64,000 bases of DNA, from NCBI RefSeq assembly GCF_022549355.1, contig NZ_JAKZGL010000005.1, positions 186,001-250,000 on the forward strand, read 5' to 3'. This stretch comes from Acinetobacter sp. NIPH 2699 (GTDB lineage: Bacteria > Pseudomonadota > Gammaproteobacteria > Pseudomonadales > Moraxellaceae). The translations under genes were made by a program, and so were the position numbers. Positions 1-10,913 of the stretch are shown here, one piece after another; the stretch's first letter is position 1; each line of letters opens with the position of its first letter. The notes under the pieces are model-generated. The model had not been told where the DNA came from. It was given only the letters and a program-made list of their open reading frames with translations, and ran no database searches.

Positions 1-1
1 T

Positions 2-1429
2 GCTGAGGTGAGAGATAAGTGGCAAAACCGTGTCCGTTATTTATTGGTGGATGAATATCAAGATACCAACACAGCGCAATATACTTTAGTCAAGCTCTTG
101 GTCGGGGTGATGGGACAGTTCACTGCGGTGGGGGATGATGATCAGTCCATTTATGCATGGCGTGGAGCAAAGCCTGAGAACATGGCTTTACTCAAAGAGG
201 ATTTTCATAACTTAAAAGTGATTAAGCTTGAGCAAAACTATCGCTCAACCAGCCGTATTTTAAAAGCGGCCAATGCCGTGATTGAAAATAATCCACACAT
301 TTTTGACAAGAAACTGTGGAGTGATAAAGGCCATGGCGAAACCATTCGTATTATTACCTGTTTAAATGATGATGATGAAGCCGAGCGTGTGGTGAAAGAC
401 TTAATCACACATAAGCTCATGAATGGTAAAAGCTGGAAAGATTATGCGGTGCTCTATCGTGGAAATTTCCAAGCACGTGTCTTAGAAACACAACTGCGTC
501 AGCTACAAATTCCGTATAAATTATCAGGTGGTCAATCCTTCTTTGCGCGTGCTGAAATCAAAGATGTGATGAGCTATTTACGGTTAATCATCAATCCTGA
601 AGACGACAGTGCTTTTTTACGGATTATTAATACGCCCAAACGCGCCATTGGTCCTGTCACCTTAGAAAAGCTCGGATTATTTGCGCAAGAAAATACCTTG
701 TCATTGCTGACAGCATCATCAGATCAACGTCTGTCGATGGTATTGCCAAAGAAAGCAACAACACAATTACATGAATTCGCAGATTTTATTGCAACATTCA
801 CGCGTGAACTGTTAGATGATGATGAACCTGTACCGAAGGTTCGTCAGATGATCAATGAAGCTGGCTATATTGATTATGTACGTGAACAAGCGGCAACACC
901 TGCACAAGAAAAAACCAAGATCGATAATATTGAGACGCTCTACACCAGTATCCAAAACCTGATCAATCGTGCTGACGATGTCGATGAGAAAAATATCGAA
1001 AGCGTGATTCGTAAACTGGTCTTGTTGGATATGCTGGAACAGCAACAAGAGGAAGAAGATACAGATAAAGTGAACCTATTGACGCTACATGCAGCAAAAG
1101 GTTTGGAATTTCCTTATGTCTATATGATTGGTTTGGAAGAAGAGTTACTGCCACATAAAAACTCAATTGCAGCCGAAACCATCGAAGAAGAACGCCGTTT
1201 GATGTACGTGGGAATTACTCGTGCTCGTCAAGGTTTGACGCTGACACTTGCAGAGCAGCGTAAAAATGGTGGACAAATGCGTCAAATGACACCAAGTCGT
1301 TTCTTGGATGAGTTACCGCAAGATGAGTTGGAATGGCATGGTCGCAAGAAGAAGCTTGCGCCAAATGTTGATCCGAAAGAACAGGCACAACATTATCTCG
1401 CCAATTTAAAAGCTTTATTGAAACGTTAA
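2..1429 (+). CDS. rep: ATP-dependent DNA helicase Rep (5'-truncated by window edge)
   Basis: This is the C-terminal part of a superfamily 1A (UvrD/Rep) 3'-5' DNA helicase, which unwinds DNA at stalled replication forks. The frame is open from the left edge, so the true start and the Walker A motif lie outside. Visible motifs in order are motif II (LLVDEYQDTN), motif III (GDDDQSIYAWRGA), motif IV (NYRST), motif V (LTLHAAKGLEFPYVY) and motif VI (RRLMYVGITRAR). The C-terminal tail is short and basic. Rep is preferred over UvrD because the tail is short and the motif wording is Rep-like, but the missing N-terminus leaves some doubt. The gene ends 23 bases before dut and may be cotranscribed with it. 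Confidence 0.88.
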   Translation, partial: AEVRDKWQNRVRYLLVDEYQDTNTAQYTLVKLLVGVMGQFTAVGDDDQSIYAWRGAKPENMALLKEDFHNLKVIKLEQNYRSTSRILKAANAVIENNPHIFDKKLWSDKGHGETIRIITCLNDDDEAERVVKDLITHKLMNGKSWKDYAVLYRGNFQARVLETQLRQLQIPYKLSGGQSFFARAEIKDVMSYLRLIINPEDDSAFLRIINTPKRAIGPVTLEKLGLFAQENTLSLLTASSDQRLSMVLPKKATTQLHEFADFIATFTRELLDDDEPVPKVRQMINEAGYIDYVREQAATPAQEKTKIDNIETLYTSIQNLINRADDVDEKNIESVIRKLVLLDMLEQQQEEEDTDKVNLLTLHAAKGLEFPYVYMIGLEEELLPHKNSIAAETIEEERRLMYVGITRARQGLTLTLAEQRKNGGQMRQMTPSRFLDELPQDELEWHGRKKKLAPNVDPKEQAQHYLANLKALLKR

Positions 1430-1452
1430 GAAATTGTAAGTAGGAAGTCGGA

Positions 1453-1905
1453 ATGAAAGTCCAAGTTAAAGTATTAGATGCACGTTTAGGTCAAGAGTGG
1501 GCATTGCCTGCTTATGCAACGACGGGTTCAGCAGGTTTAGATTTACGTGCTTGTTTAGATGAAGCCATTGACATTGCCGCGGGTGAAACGGTTTTAGTCA
1601 AAACTGGTTTGGCGATTTATATTGAAGATCCAAATTTTGCAGGTTTGATTTTACCGCGTTCAGGTCTAGGTCATAAGCATGGTATTGTATTGGGTAACTT
1701 GGTTGGTTTAATTGACTCTGACTACCAAGGTGAGTTGATGGTGTCTGTTTGGAATCGTGGACAGAATACATTCCGTTTAGAGCCAGGTGAGCGTTTAGCA
1801 CAATATGTGCTTGTACCAGTGGTCCAAGCAGCGTTTGAGCAAGTAAGTGAATTTGTTGCAACTGAGCGTGGTGCTGGTGGTTTTGGGCATACAGGGCAAC
1901 AGTAA
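1453..1905 (+). CDS. dut: Deoxyuridine 5'-triphosphate nucleotidohydrolase (dUTPase)
   Basis: The gene encodes a 150-residue homotrimeric dUTPase, which hydrolyses dUTP to dUMP and pyrophosphate in the cytoplasm, keeping uracil out of DNA and feeding thymidylate synthesis. The five family motifs are present: [38 protein letters not shown], and the C-terminal P-loop-like [10 protein letters not shown]. Length is typical. The ATG follows rep at a short distance and a stem-loop lies just downstream, so dut is probably the last gene of its transcript. Confidence 0.97.
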   Translation: MKVQVKVLDARLGQEWALPAYATTGSAGLDLRACLDEAIDIAAGETVLVKTGLAIYIEDPNFAGLILPRSGLGHKHGIVLGNLVGLIDSDYQGELMVSVWNRGQNTFRLEPGERLAQYVLVPVVQAAFEQVSEFVATERGAGGFGHTGQQ

Positions 1906-1926
1906 TTTTTCGGTAATTATCACTTT

Positions 1927-1959
1927 AAATGCAATGTTTTGCTGAAAAACATTGCATTT
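1927..1959 (+). terminator. Stem-loop after dut
   Basis: Fourteen-base arms (1927-1940 and 1946-1959) flank a five-base loop about 20 bases after the dut stop. Only a short U-rich stretch follows, so it could be a terminator or a 3'-end stabilising hairpin. Confidence 0.6.
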
Positions 1960-2097
1960 CTCATGTTGATTGTTACTTAAATTTATATTAAAAAGCAGCT
2001 GACGATTTATTTTAATTTTTCTCAATAAAGGTGCGTTAATTTCTTAATAGTATTATTTTTTGAATAGTCTTGCGATTATAAAAAATAGGGGCTTACT

Positions 2098-4435
<2,338 letters not shown>

Positions 4436-4452
4436 ATATTCAAACAAAGATC

Positions 4453-4480
4453 AAAGAGACCTCATGTAGGTCTCTTTTTT
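4453..4480 (+). terminator. Rho-independent terminator after argB
   Basis: A ten-base-pair stem (4453-4462 with 4468-4477) with a CATGT loop runs into six T residues, 17 bases after the argB stop. It closes the algC-argB unit. Confidence 0.9.
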
Positions 4481-4560
4481 GTCATCACCTGTTCATGTTT
4501 TAGTCATGGCAATGTCATTTAAGAGATTTAAGGTAATTCTAGTCATAAGGAGCTTTCATT

Positions 4561-5337
4561 ATGCTAGAAAAATTAAACCAATATCGTCAAAATTTGACTT
4601 TACCTTTACGCCAGAAACCTTCACAAACCCAATTCCGTTTTGAATGGGTGGATAATCTAAAAGAATTACAACAAGTACAACGCTTTAGAGCAACACAATT
4701 TAGTCATCAATTTGGGATGACTTTTGAAGATGGACTTGATCAAGATCTTTATGATTTTGGTTGTGAACATGCCGTGTTACGTGAGAAATGGACAGGAGAG
4801 ATCGTAGCTTATACACGTCTTAAATTGTTCCAAGGTCATGAAATCGGACAAAGTTATAGTGCAAAAGAGTTTGATGTGGTTCCACATTTTTCGCATTTAC
4901 CGAATGTATTAGAAATCGGACGGACCTGTGTTCATCCACAATTTCGCTCAGGTAAAGCTTTATCAATGTTATGGCTGAATTTAGCCCCAAAAGTCCTTTG
5001 GTCAATGCGTGCCAAGTATTTAATGGGTTGCGTCAGTATTCATCTTGAAGATAATTTGGCTCGTGCCTATTATACGCACCGTCAAGTTCAACAACTTGCT
5101 GAACATCAGAGCATTGATATTCGTTCAAAACGTGCCTTTGAACCAGAACGTCCTGACTATAGTTTTCCGCAAGACGAACGTATGCCTAAACTATTTCAGA
5201 CTTATTTAGGGATGCAGTCGAAGTTATCCAAACAAGCGTTTTATGATGAAGATTTTAAGTGCCTAGATTATTTTGTATTTTTAGAAGTGAATAAAATTGC
5301 AACTTCTTTTGTGATGAACAAGATGGTTCAGCGTTAG
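4561..5337 (+). CDS. olsB: GNAT-fold acyltransferase, OlsB-like (L-ornithine N-alpha-acyltransferase)
   Basis: The 258-residue protein has the GNAT/Acetyltransf_5 pattern of OlsB enzymes, including the core segment LEIGRTCVHPQFRSG near residue 120. OlsB transfers a 3-hydroxyacyl chain from acyl carrier protein to ornithine, giving lyso-ornithine lipid, a phosphorus-free membrane lipid. A second acyltransferase, OlsA, would be needed and is not in the window. The ATG has a good AAGGAG ribosome-binding site. It lies directly downstream of argB, a gene of the pathway that makes ornithine, but a terminator separates them. The family assignment is fairly firm, while the exact substrate is inferred. 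Confidence 0.75.
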   Translation: MLEKLNQYRQNLTLPLRQKPSQTQFRFEWVDNLKELQQVQRFRATQFSHQFGMTFEDGLDQDLYDFGCEHAVLREKWTGEIVAYTRLKLFQGHEIGQSYSAKEFDVVPHFSHLPNVLEIGRTCVHPQFRSGKALSMLWLNLAPKVLWSMRAKYLMGCVSIHLEDNLARAYYTHRQVQQLAEHQSIDIRSKRAFEPERPDYSFPQDERMPKLFQTYLGMQSKLSKQAFYDEDFKCLDYFVFLEVNKIATSFVMNKMVQR

Positions 5338-5434
5338 TTATATCATTCTTAATCCAATAGTGAGCACATATTAAGATTTACAAGCGATCAATACCTCATG
5401 CACAATAGGTGCAGATGTTAGATAGTTAAAAGAT

Positions 5435-6283
5435 ATGTGCCAGCTATTAGGAATGAATTGCGCTACCCCGACAGATATTACGTTTTCTTTTCGTGGTTTT
5501 TCACAACGAGCAGGGGTCACGTCTGATCATTGTGATGGTTTTGGCATCGCTTTTTTTGAAGATAAAGCTTGCCGCTTATTTGTCGATAACCAATCAGCAG
5601 TGGAATCTCCAATTGCAGATTTGATTCGTAACTATCCGATTAAATCTCGTAATGTGATTGCACATATTCGAAAAGCCACGCAAGGTAAAATCAATCTCGA
5701 AAATTCTCATCCCTTTTTGCGCGAGTTATGGGGAAGACATTGGATTTTTGCTCATAATGGCGATTTGCATGAGTTTAAACCTGAGCTAAGCGGACGGTTT
5801 GAGCCAGTCGGGAATACCGATAGCGAACGTGCATTTTGCTATTTATTAGATCAAATGGTCGAAGCGTTTGGATATACAGAGCCGAGTCTAGAAGATATTT
5901 TTTCTCTGTTAGAGCGTGTTGCGCCACAAATTGCTGAACATGGCACATTTAATTTCTGCTTATCCAATGGTCAAGCATTATTTAGTTATGCCACGACGAA
6001 GCTGCATTGGTTGGTACGAGAGTACCCATTTCAAAATGCACATCTCATTGACCTAGATGTTGCGGTTGATTTCAGTGAGGTCACCACACCAGAGGATCGT
6101 GTTGCTGTGATCACTACAGAGCCGCTGACGCATAATGAAGCATGGACAGCATACCAAGCGGGTGAAATGATTTTATTTCAGCATGGTAAGCCGATTAAGC
6201 ATGCCTTAACGCGAGTTGAACGCCTTATTCGTGAAGCTGAAAACCCTGCCCTAAAACGTGTGACTAAAGCTGATCAGTATTAA
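5435..6283 (+). CDS. Class II glutamine amidotransferase (YafJ-like)
   Basis: The 282-residue protein begins MCQLLGMNC. Cys2 becomes the N-terminal catalytic nucleophile once Met is removed, as in Ntn-type glutaminases. Other family marks are the segment HIRKATQG near residue 76, the oxyanion region FAHNGDL near 107, and GNTDSERAF near 126. Stand-alone YafJ-type proteins release ammonia from glutamine or related amides, but their physiological substrate is not established. It is monocistronic between olsB and the hemerythrin gene. Confidence 0.85.
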   Translation: MCQLLGMNCATPTDITFSFRGFSQRAGVTSDHCDGFGIAFFEDKACRLFVDNQSAVESPIADLIRNYPIKSRNVIAHIRKATQGKINLENSHPFLRELWGRHWIFAHNGDLHEFKPELSGRFEPVGNTDSERAFCYLLDQMVEAFGYTEPSLEDIFSLLERVAPQIAEHGTFNFCLSNGQALFSYATTKLHWLVREYPFQNAHLIDLDVAVDFSEVTTPEDRVAVITTEPLTHNEAWTAYQAGEMILFQHGKPIKHALTRVERLIREAENPALKRVTKADQY

Positions 6284-6570
6284 TCTCTAAATAAAAGAAT
6301 ACTTGACGAAAATAGACACTTTTTTAAATTTAAAGGTGTATATCTCAGCTATATTTTAATTAAATTATAGGGTTAATTTTTCTAATTGGTTAAAAAATAC
6401 TTGAGTGTTTTGATAGGTAAAGAAATTAAAATAAAGATAAAACAATAGGTTAATTTATTTGTTTGAAAAATATGTAAAATCTGACAAAAACACTTTGTTT
6501 TTATTTGTTTATTTTCTCGCTAGTATTCTCTTATTCAATAAATAATATTGATCTTGGGGGATTTTTGGGG

Positions 6571-7020
6571 ATGAAATGGTCTGTTGAATATAATACAGGT
6601 ATCGAGGTTATTGATGATCAACATCGTCGTATTCTAGATTATATTAATGAAATAAATGAGTTAAAACATGGCAATGATCGGGTAAAAATGAAAGGTGTTT
6701 TGGATAATATTATTGATTATACCCAATCACATTTTACCTTTGAAGAAAGCTTACAAGAAGAAGCGAACTATAAATATCGTGTACCTCATAAACGTGTACA
6801 TGACTTATTTATCAAAAAGATAGAAGTATATCGAGAACGCTTTGAATTGGGACAGGAAATAGATAATGAGTTGCATGAAGCACTCTCGAAATGGCTCATT
6901 AATCATATCCGTCATGATGATGCTGATTATGTAGGAGCAGTCAAAGAAAATATGCTTGGTATCATTAAAGACAATGAAAAGAAAAAAGGGAAAAACTGGT
7001 TTTCTAGATTTTTCTCATAA
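6571..7020 (+). CDS. Bacteriohemerythrin
   Basis: The 149-residue four-helix-bundle protein binds O2 at a carboxylate-bridged di-iron centre. Ligand-type residues appear in the expected order: His in DDQHRR, His and Glu in HFTFEE, His pair in PHKRVH, and His and Asp in HIRHDDAD. The frame extends upstream to 6505, but that extension is hydrophobic and not family-like, whereas the ATG at 6571 gives the classic N-terminus WSVEYNTGIEVIDDQH. The C-terminal tail is lysine-rich. The role is probably oxygen or iron storage, sensing or delivery. It stands alone in an AT-rich setting. Confidence 0.92.
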   Translation: MKWSVEYNTGIEVIDDQHRRILDYINEINELKHGNDRVKMKGVLDNIIDYTQSHFTFEESLQEEANYKYRVPHKRVHDLFIKKIEVYRERFELGQEIDNELHEALSKWLINHIRHDDADYVGAVKENMLGIIKDNEKKKGKNWFSRFFS

Positions 7021-7038
7021 AAATAAGATAATAAAAAA

Positions 7039-7093
7039 AGACCCTTTATCATAGAAAAATAATAAGGTGAGTATCAGTGTAAATAAGGGGTCT
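7039..7093 (+). promoter_or_regulatory. Inverted repeat that would pair with a Shine-Dalgarno sequence
   Basis: Bases 7039-7049 can pair with 7083-7093 (eleven pairs, one G-U). The right arm contains the AAGGGG that precedes the small ORF at 7095. No T-run follows, so it is not a good terminator for the hemerythrin gene. A role in hiding the ribosome-binding site is inference. Confidence 0.35.
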
Positions 7094-7094
7094 A

Positions 7095-7205
7095 ATGAGT
7101 AAAATAATAATTCATGCGCGGCAAATCATCTCGCTGGTGGTTTGCCTTTTTCTTTTGCTATCTTTTATTTTGATTTTCAGGCTTGAGAAAGGCAAAATAG
7201 ATTGA
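7095..7205 (+). CDS. Possible 36-residue single-pass membrane peptide
   Basis: The reading frame starts at ATG 7095, four bases after an AAGGGG sequence, and encodes 36 residues. A basic N-terminus (SKIIIHARQ) is followed by a hydrophobic stretch of about 18 residues (SLVVCLFLLLSFILIF) and a charged tail ending KGKID. That layout fits a small membrane protein. It lies 60 bases before the large membrane protein gene at 7266 and could be cotranscribed with it. I do not recognise a family, and it may be a chance ORF. Confidence 0.35.
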   Translation: MSKIIIHARQIISLVVCLFLLLSFILIFRLEKGKID

Positions 7206-7265
7206 ATATTTCATTGCAAACACCATAAAGTGCAATGAGTTCAAAGATTTTTCAAGGAATGCATT

Positions 7266-8348
7266 ATGCAGGACACAACTCTGTCACGCTGGTTGGCTCC
7301 AGTGATGGCGTTTTGCTTATCTTTTGTCATGATTACCACTTTAGCCCCTACAGTTGGAGTCCAAATTGACCGTCAATTGGATTTTTGGTTGTTATGGTTA
7401 GGCACAATGTTTTTATTGGCATTACCCATTGCTTATCTTGAAATTGCTTTAGCAAAGCGTTCACAGACCACTGCATTGCAGGCACTGTCCACGCTGACAC
7501 GTGATGCTGATGCATCGCCAAGATGGCGAATTGTGGGTTGGTTGGCTGTTGTTTTTGTCCCATTTTTTGCTGGTAGTGTTTTAAGCACAGTCACAGGGAT
7601 TGTGAAGCAACAACTTGTTTTAGATACGCCTAACCAAATCTTATTTGCGATATTTGCTGTGGTCGCGCTTGGATTGTCTTTTATTCCTCGCCAGTTCCTC
7701 ATTGGTCTGACTACACTGGGTGTTATCGCTGCTTTTGTACTTGCCAATGTACTGGGAACTGAGTTGCAAGCATGGCATTGGACTGGTGTTGAATTCAAAG
7801 AGTGGGGCAATGCCACTGTTCTTGCGTTAGTCGCAAGTGGTTTAGGCCTGGGTTTGTATTGGCAGAGCAGTTTATCTGCGGTGAAAAATCAAACAGCAGC
7901 AACCACAGCAGTATTACCTATCTGGGTTGCTCAGTTAGTTGCAGTGATTGCTTTTGGTTTCTTCTCTGTTCAGGTTCAGTTGCCAGCATTGGCATGGGTC
8001 TTCGCTGCGATCATGACAGCGGCATTGCTGATTCAACTGACAAGAGAACAGTTAGCACAACGTCAACTCGCACCTGTCATCCAATGGGCGGTTATTGTTG
8101 CTGCGATCGCAGTGTGGGCGCTGCCACAAGTTGAGCAAATCTTTAATACACTGTTGATGCTATGGGGCTTAGCAATTTGCTTGATTTATGCTGTTTTCGC
8201 TGGCTGGATTATGAAGATCAGTCATTTACGTAAAGCGATGGGTTTTAGCAATGAGTTGTTTTATAACTTATGGCGTATTGCTGTACGTGTAGTCTTACCG
8301 CTTTCAATTCTTGTTGCTGCCATCGCTGTGATCGGACAGAGTCTTTAA
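7266..8348 (+). CDS. Multi-pass membrane protein, reduced NSS-transporter-like
   Basis: The 360-residue protein has about 11 hydrophobic segments, at roughly residues 10-32, 38-64, 88-112, 123-141, 145-165, 184-204, 215-237, 239-258, 271-288, 292-316 and 333-358. The second segment and what follows (LALPIAYLEIALAKRS) and the C-terminal WRIAVRVVLPLSIL resemble sodium:neurotransmitter symporter (NSS) family proteins. The canonical first-helix GNIWRFPY-type sodium-site motif is absent, and the protein is about 90-130 residues shorter than usual. Its stop overlaps the rnfH start (TAATG), so the two are translationally coupled. A transport function is inferred and the substrate is unknown. Confidence 0.55.
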   Translation: MQDTTLSRWLAPVMAFCLSFVMITTLAPTVGVQIDRQLDFWLLWLGTMFLLALPIAYLEIALAKRSQTTALQALSTLTRDADASPRWRIVGWLAVVFVPFFAGSVLSTVTGIVKQQLVLDTPNQILFAIFAVVALGLSFIPRQFLIGLTTLGVIAAFVLANVLGTELQAWHWTGVEFKEWGNATVLALVASGLGLGLYWQSSLSAVKNQTAATTAVLPIWVAQLVAVIAFGFFSVQVQLPALAWVFAAIMTAALLIQLTREQLAQRQLAPVIQWAVIVAAIAVWALPQVEQIFNTLLMLWGLAICLIYAVFAGWIMKISHLRKAMGFSNELFYNLWRIAVRVVLPLSILVAAIAVIGQSL

Positions 8349-8662
8349 TGGAACAGGTGAAGCAAGTTTGGGTTGCCTTTAGCAACCCTGAGCAACAGTT
8401 TCATATTGCGGTTGCATTTGTTGAAGGAATGACGGCATTACAAGCCATTCAGAACAGTGGTTTAGCAGATCAAGTCAATTTACCTGAACCTTTACAGCTA
8501 GGTATCTTTGGGACAAAGATTGAAGCTGAAACCGTATTGCAAGTTGGCGATCGGGTTGAAATTTACCGTGCGTTGACGATTAATCCAAACGATATTCGAC
8601 GTAAACGAGCGGCTAAAAACCCAGTAGGACGTTTTGCCAAAGGTAATCGTTTCAAACTATGA
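8348..8662 (+). CDS. rnfH: RnfH family ubiquitin-like protein
   Basis: The 104-residue beta-grasp protein matches the RnfH/UPF0125 family. It opens with VWVAFSNPEQQ, has LPEPLQLGIFG in the middle, and ends with the family signature GDRVEIYRALTINPNDIRRKRA. The open frame reaches back to 8270, but the ATG at 8348 overlaps the upstream stop codon and gives the normal N-terminus. In other proteobacteria rnfH lies near bamE, fur and smpB, and the neighbours here match that. Its molecular role is unsettled; it is not tied to an rnf complex in this window. Confidence 0.9.
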   Translation: MEQVKQVWVAFSNPEQQFHIAVAFVEGMTALQAIQNSGLADQVNLPEPLQLGIFGTKIEAETVLQVGDRVEIYRALTINPNDIRRKRAAKNPVGRFAKGNRFKL

Positions 8663-8670
8663 GCTTAATA

Positions 8671-8710
8671 AATAAAACCCCTCAGGAATGCTTCGATGAG
8701 GGGTTTTATT
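8671..8710. terminator. Bidirectional terminator between rnfH and bamE
   Basis: A 14-base arm at 8671-8684 pairs with 8697-8710 around a short loop. T-runs are present in both orientations, fitting the convergent genes rnfH and bamE. Confidence 0.9.
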
Positions 8711-8724
8711 TTATAGCAAAGTGA

Positions 8725-9123
8725 CTATAGTGGCGGTGCAGTCAAAATCGCTTCTTTTGATGCGGGTAAACCCGGTTGTGATTCTGGAATCGTATCTAAA
8801 CCTTCGATACGTTCTACATTTCCATTTGCATCAAAGTAAATTTTTAGATGTTGACCGTGTGCTGCAGGTATTTTTGCTTTTTTTGCATAAGTGCCTGGGA
8901 TATAGTTGTAAATATAGTCCCAACGTTGAGGATTCAGTGGATCTGAAACGGTCGGGCTTCCGAGCAAGAAACGGACTTGCTGGAAACTCATGCCGACTTG
9001 TACCTGAGTTGCTTGTGCCTTGGTTAAGGGCGTTCCTTGTGGAATGTCGACTTTATAAACACCAAAGACAGAACAACCGCTTAGTACTGAAGTGACGAAT
9101 AACGTCAGCATGATTTTTTGCAT
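8725..9123 (-). CDS. bamE: Outer membrane assembly lipoprotein BamE (SmpA/OmlA)
   Basis: The 132-residue lipoprotein has a signal peptide with lipobox LSGC (Cys near residue 17) and the SmpA/OmlA fold marked by VQVGMSFQQVRFLLGSPTV followed by RWDYIYNY. BamE is an accessory lipoprotein of the BAM complex, which inserts beta-barrel proteins into the outer membrane. The last 25 or so residues, proline-rich, extend beyond the core domain. It is transcribed divergently from fur across a 111-base spacer. Confidence 0.95.
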   Translation of the reverse strand: MQKIMLTLFVTSVLSGCSVFGVYKVDIPQGTPLTKAQATQVQVGMSFQQVRFLLGSPTVSDPLNPQRWDYIYNYIPGTYAKKAKIPAAHGQHLKIYFDANGNVERIEGLDTIPESQPGLPASKEAILTAPPL

Positions 9124-9139
9124 TTTGCTACACTATCCT

Positions 9140-9158
9140 GATAAATGATGATGCATTT
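9140..9158. promoter_or_regulatory. Possible weak Fur site in bamE-fur spacer
   Basis: The stretch beginning GATAAATGATGATGCATTT shares the AATGAT core with the Fur consensus GATAATGATAATCATTATC but diverges in the right half. Fur autoregulation would make sense, but the match is poor. Confidence 0.25.
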
Positions 9159-9234
9159 GATCCGAGGATAGATCATACTGCATCTAAACTCTATTTCCTA
9201 TTCCAACTTAAAATTTGTTGAGAGACCTTTTTTC

Positions 9235-9672
9235 ATGCCTATTTCCAATCAAGACTTACGCAAAGCTGGACTTAAAGTTACCCTTCCTCGTATTAAGATT
9301 TTGGAATTATTAGAAAATTCAAAACAACACCATTTAAGTGCAGAAGATATTTATAAAACTTTGCTTGAACAAGGTGAAGATGTAGGCTTAGCGACTGTTT
9401 ACCGTGTGTTAACACAATTCGAAGCTGCAGGTATCATTCAGCGCCATCATTTTGAAAATAATCATTCCGTTTTTGAAATCATGCAAGAAGATCATCACGA
9501 TCATTTAGTTTGCTTGAACTGTAATAAAGTGATTGAATTTACAAATGATATTATTGAAAGAGAGCAGCATTTAGTTGCAGAAAATCATGGTTTTACTTTA
9601 ACTGGACACTCTCTGAATCTATATGGCTATTGCAAAGATACTGAATGCCAAGAGGCTTATCGTAAAAAATAA
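9235..9672 (+). CDS. fur: Ferric uptake regulator Fur
   Basis: The 145-residue Fe(II)-dependent repressor has a winged-helix N-terminus (recognition helix region GLATVYRVLTQFEAAGI) and a C-terminal dimerisation and metal domain. The domain carries the DHHDHLVCLNCNKVIEF metal-binding segment and a second Cys pair region near the C-terminus (GYCKDTEC). Fur is the likely regulator of the iron-uptake block at 25-50 kb, where several Fur-box-like sequences occur. A strong terminator follows. Confidence 0.97.
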   Translation: MPISNQDLRKAGLKVTLPRIKILELLENSKQHHLSAEDIYKTLLEQGEDVGLATVYRVLTQFEAAGIIQRHHFENNHSVFEIMQEDHHDHLVCLNCNKVIEFTNDIIEREQHLVAENHGFTLTGHSLNLYGYCKDTECQEAYRKK

Positions 9673-9718
9673 GTTTTATTCGGTTAAAATTGATGAGTTC
9701 ACTAAAAATGAACAATTA

Positions 9719-9751
9719 AAAAAAGGAAGGTTACAAAAACCTTCCTTTTTT
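9719..9751. terminator. Bidirectional terminator between fur and pilU
   Basis: Fourteen-base arms at 9719-9732 and 9738-9751 surround an ACAAA loop, with A-run on one side and T-run on the other. It serves the convergent fur and pilU genes. Confidence 0.92.
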
Positions 9752-9767
9752 CATGGGCTTCAGAAAA

Positions 9768-10886
9768 CTATTGACCATCAAAGGTAATATTTTTGCTGGC
9801 ATTTAAGAGTTGATCTGCACCTTCTTCGGAAAGTTTAATGGTGAGGCGCAAATCGTTTGGTGAGTCTGCATGTTTGAGTGCATCTTTATAGGTAATTTCA
9901 CCTGCTTTATAGAGGTCAAATAATGCTTGGTCAAAGGTTTGCATGCCGAGCTCACGTGAACGTTTCATCAGATCTTTAATCTCATGAATTTCACCTTTAC
10001 GGATATAGTCAGCCAATAATGGTGTATTGATTAATACTTCAATTGCCGCGCGGCGTGAATTGCCATCTGGTGTTGGAATCAATTGTTGCGCAACCATGGC
10101 TTTTAAATTCAGCGACAAATCCATATATAACTGCGTATGACGATCAGCTTCAAAAAAGTGAATGATACGATCTAGTGCTTGGTTGGCATTGTTCGCATGC
10201 AAGGTTGCGAGTACTAAGTGTCCCGTTTCTGCGAAGGCAATCGCATAGTCCATGGTCTCACGAGAACGAATCTCACCAATCAAAATAACATCAGGTGCCT
10301 GACGTAGAGTATTTTTTAAGGCAACCTCAAATGAGTCTGTATCAATACCGACTTCGCGTTGAGTCACGATACAGCCTGCATGTTGATGTACAAATTCAAT
10401 TGGATCCTCGATGGTAATAATATGACCTTTTGAATTATGATTACGGAAGCCAATCATCGAAGCCAAAGAAGTTGACTTACCTGTTCCTGTTGCGCCGACA
10501 AAGATAATAATGCCGCGTTTGGTCATGGCAAGATCTTTGAGTACGGTCGGAAGTTTTAGCTCATCCATCGTTGGAATGACGGTTTCAATGCGACGTAATA
10601 CCATCCCTGGCATATCACGTTGTTGAAAAGCACTGACACGGAATCGCGCTGTTTTTTCACGGTTCATAATCGCGAAGTTACATTCACGTGTTTCAGCAAA
10701 TTCTCTACGTTGTTTATCACTCATAATTGAATGTAGCAACTGACCGACGATTTCACCTGATAATTTTGTTTTGGCTACAGGGATAATTTGTCCGTTAATT
10801 TTCATTGATGGTTCTACATCATCAGTGACAAATAAGTCCGATGCATTTTGCTGAATCATCAAATTGAGCAAGTCATTAAAGTCCAT
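9768..10886 (-). CDS. pilU: Type IV pilus retraction ATPase PilU
   Basis: The 372-residue secretion-type hexameric ATPase has Walker A GATGTGKST near residue 130, an Asp box (TIEDPIEFVH), Walker B (VILIGEIRSRETM) and the His box (GHLVLATLHANNA). PilU is the accessory motor that works with PilT to depolymerise the pilus, supporting twitching and DNA uptake. It follows pilT by 27 bases, the usual pilTU order. Its extended C-terminus compared with PilT and the weaker Asp-box context separate the two paralogues. Confidence 0.95.
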   Translation of the reverse strand: MDFNDLLNLMIQQNASDLFVTDDVEPSMKINGQIIPVAKTKLSGEIVGQLLHSIMSDKQRREFAETRECNFAIMNREKTARFRVSAFQQRDMPGMVLRRIETVIPTMDELKLPTVLKDLAMTKRGIIIFVGATGTGKSTSLASMIGFRNHNSKGHIITIEDPIEFVHQHAGCIVTQREVGIDTDSFEVALKNTLRQAPDVILIGEIRSRETMDYAIAFAETGHLVLATLHANNANQALDRIIHFFEADRHTQLYMDLSLNLKAMVAQQLIPTPDGNSRRAAIEVLINTPLLADYIRKGEIHEIKDLMKRSRELGMQTFDQALFDLYKAGEITYKDALKHADSPNDLRLTIKLSEEGADQLLNASKNITFDGQ

Positions 10887-10913
10887 GAGATTTCTCTAAT
10901 CCTTTTGTATTTT

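Noticed and set aside
7095..7205. Firm assignment of the 36-codon frame as MetS
   Set aside because: The residue pattern does not clearly match MetS, and the downstream protein is not a normal MetP; it is kept only as an unassigned possibility.
7433..8134. Overlapping frames on both strands inside the NSS-like gene
   Set aside because: Their products are Cys- and Ser-rich without domains, while the main frame has a regular helix pattern.
8721..9095. Plus-strand frame of 124 codons
   Set aside because: It is antisense to bamE, whose lipobox and domain are clear.
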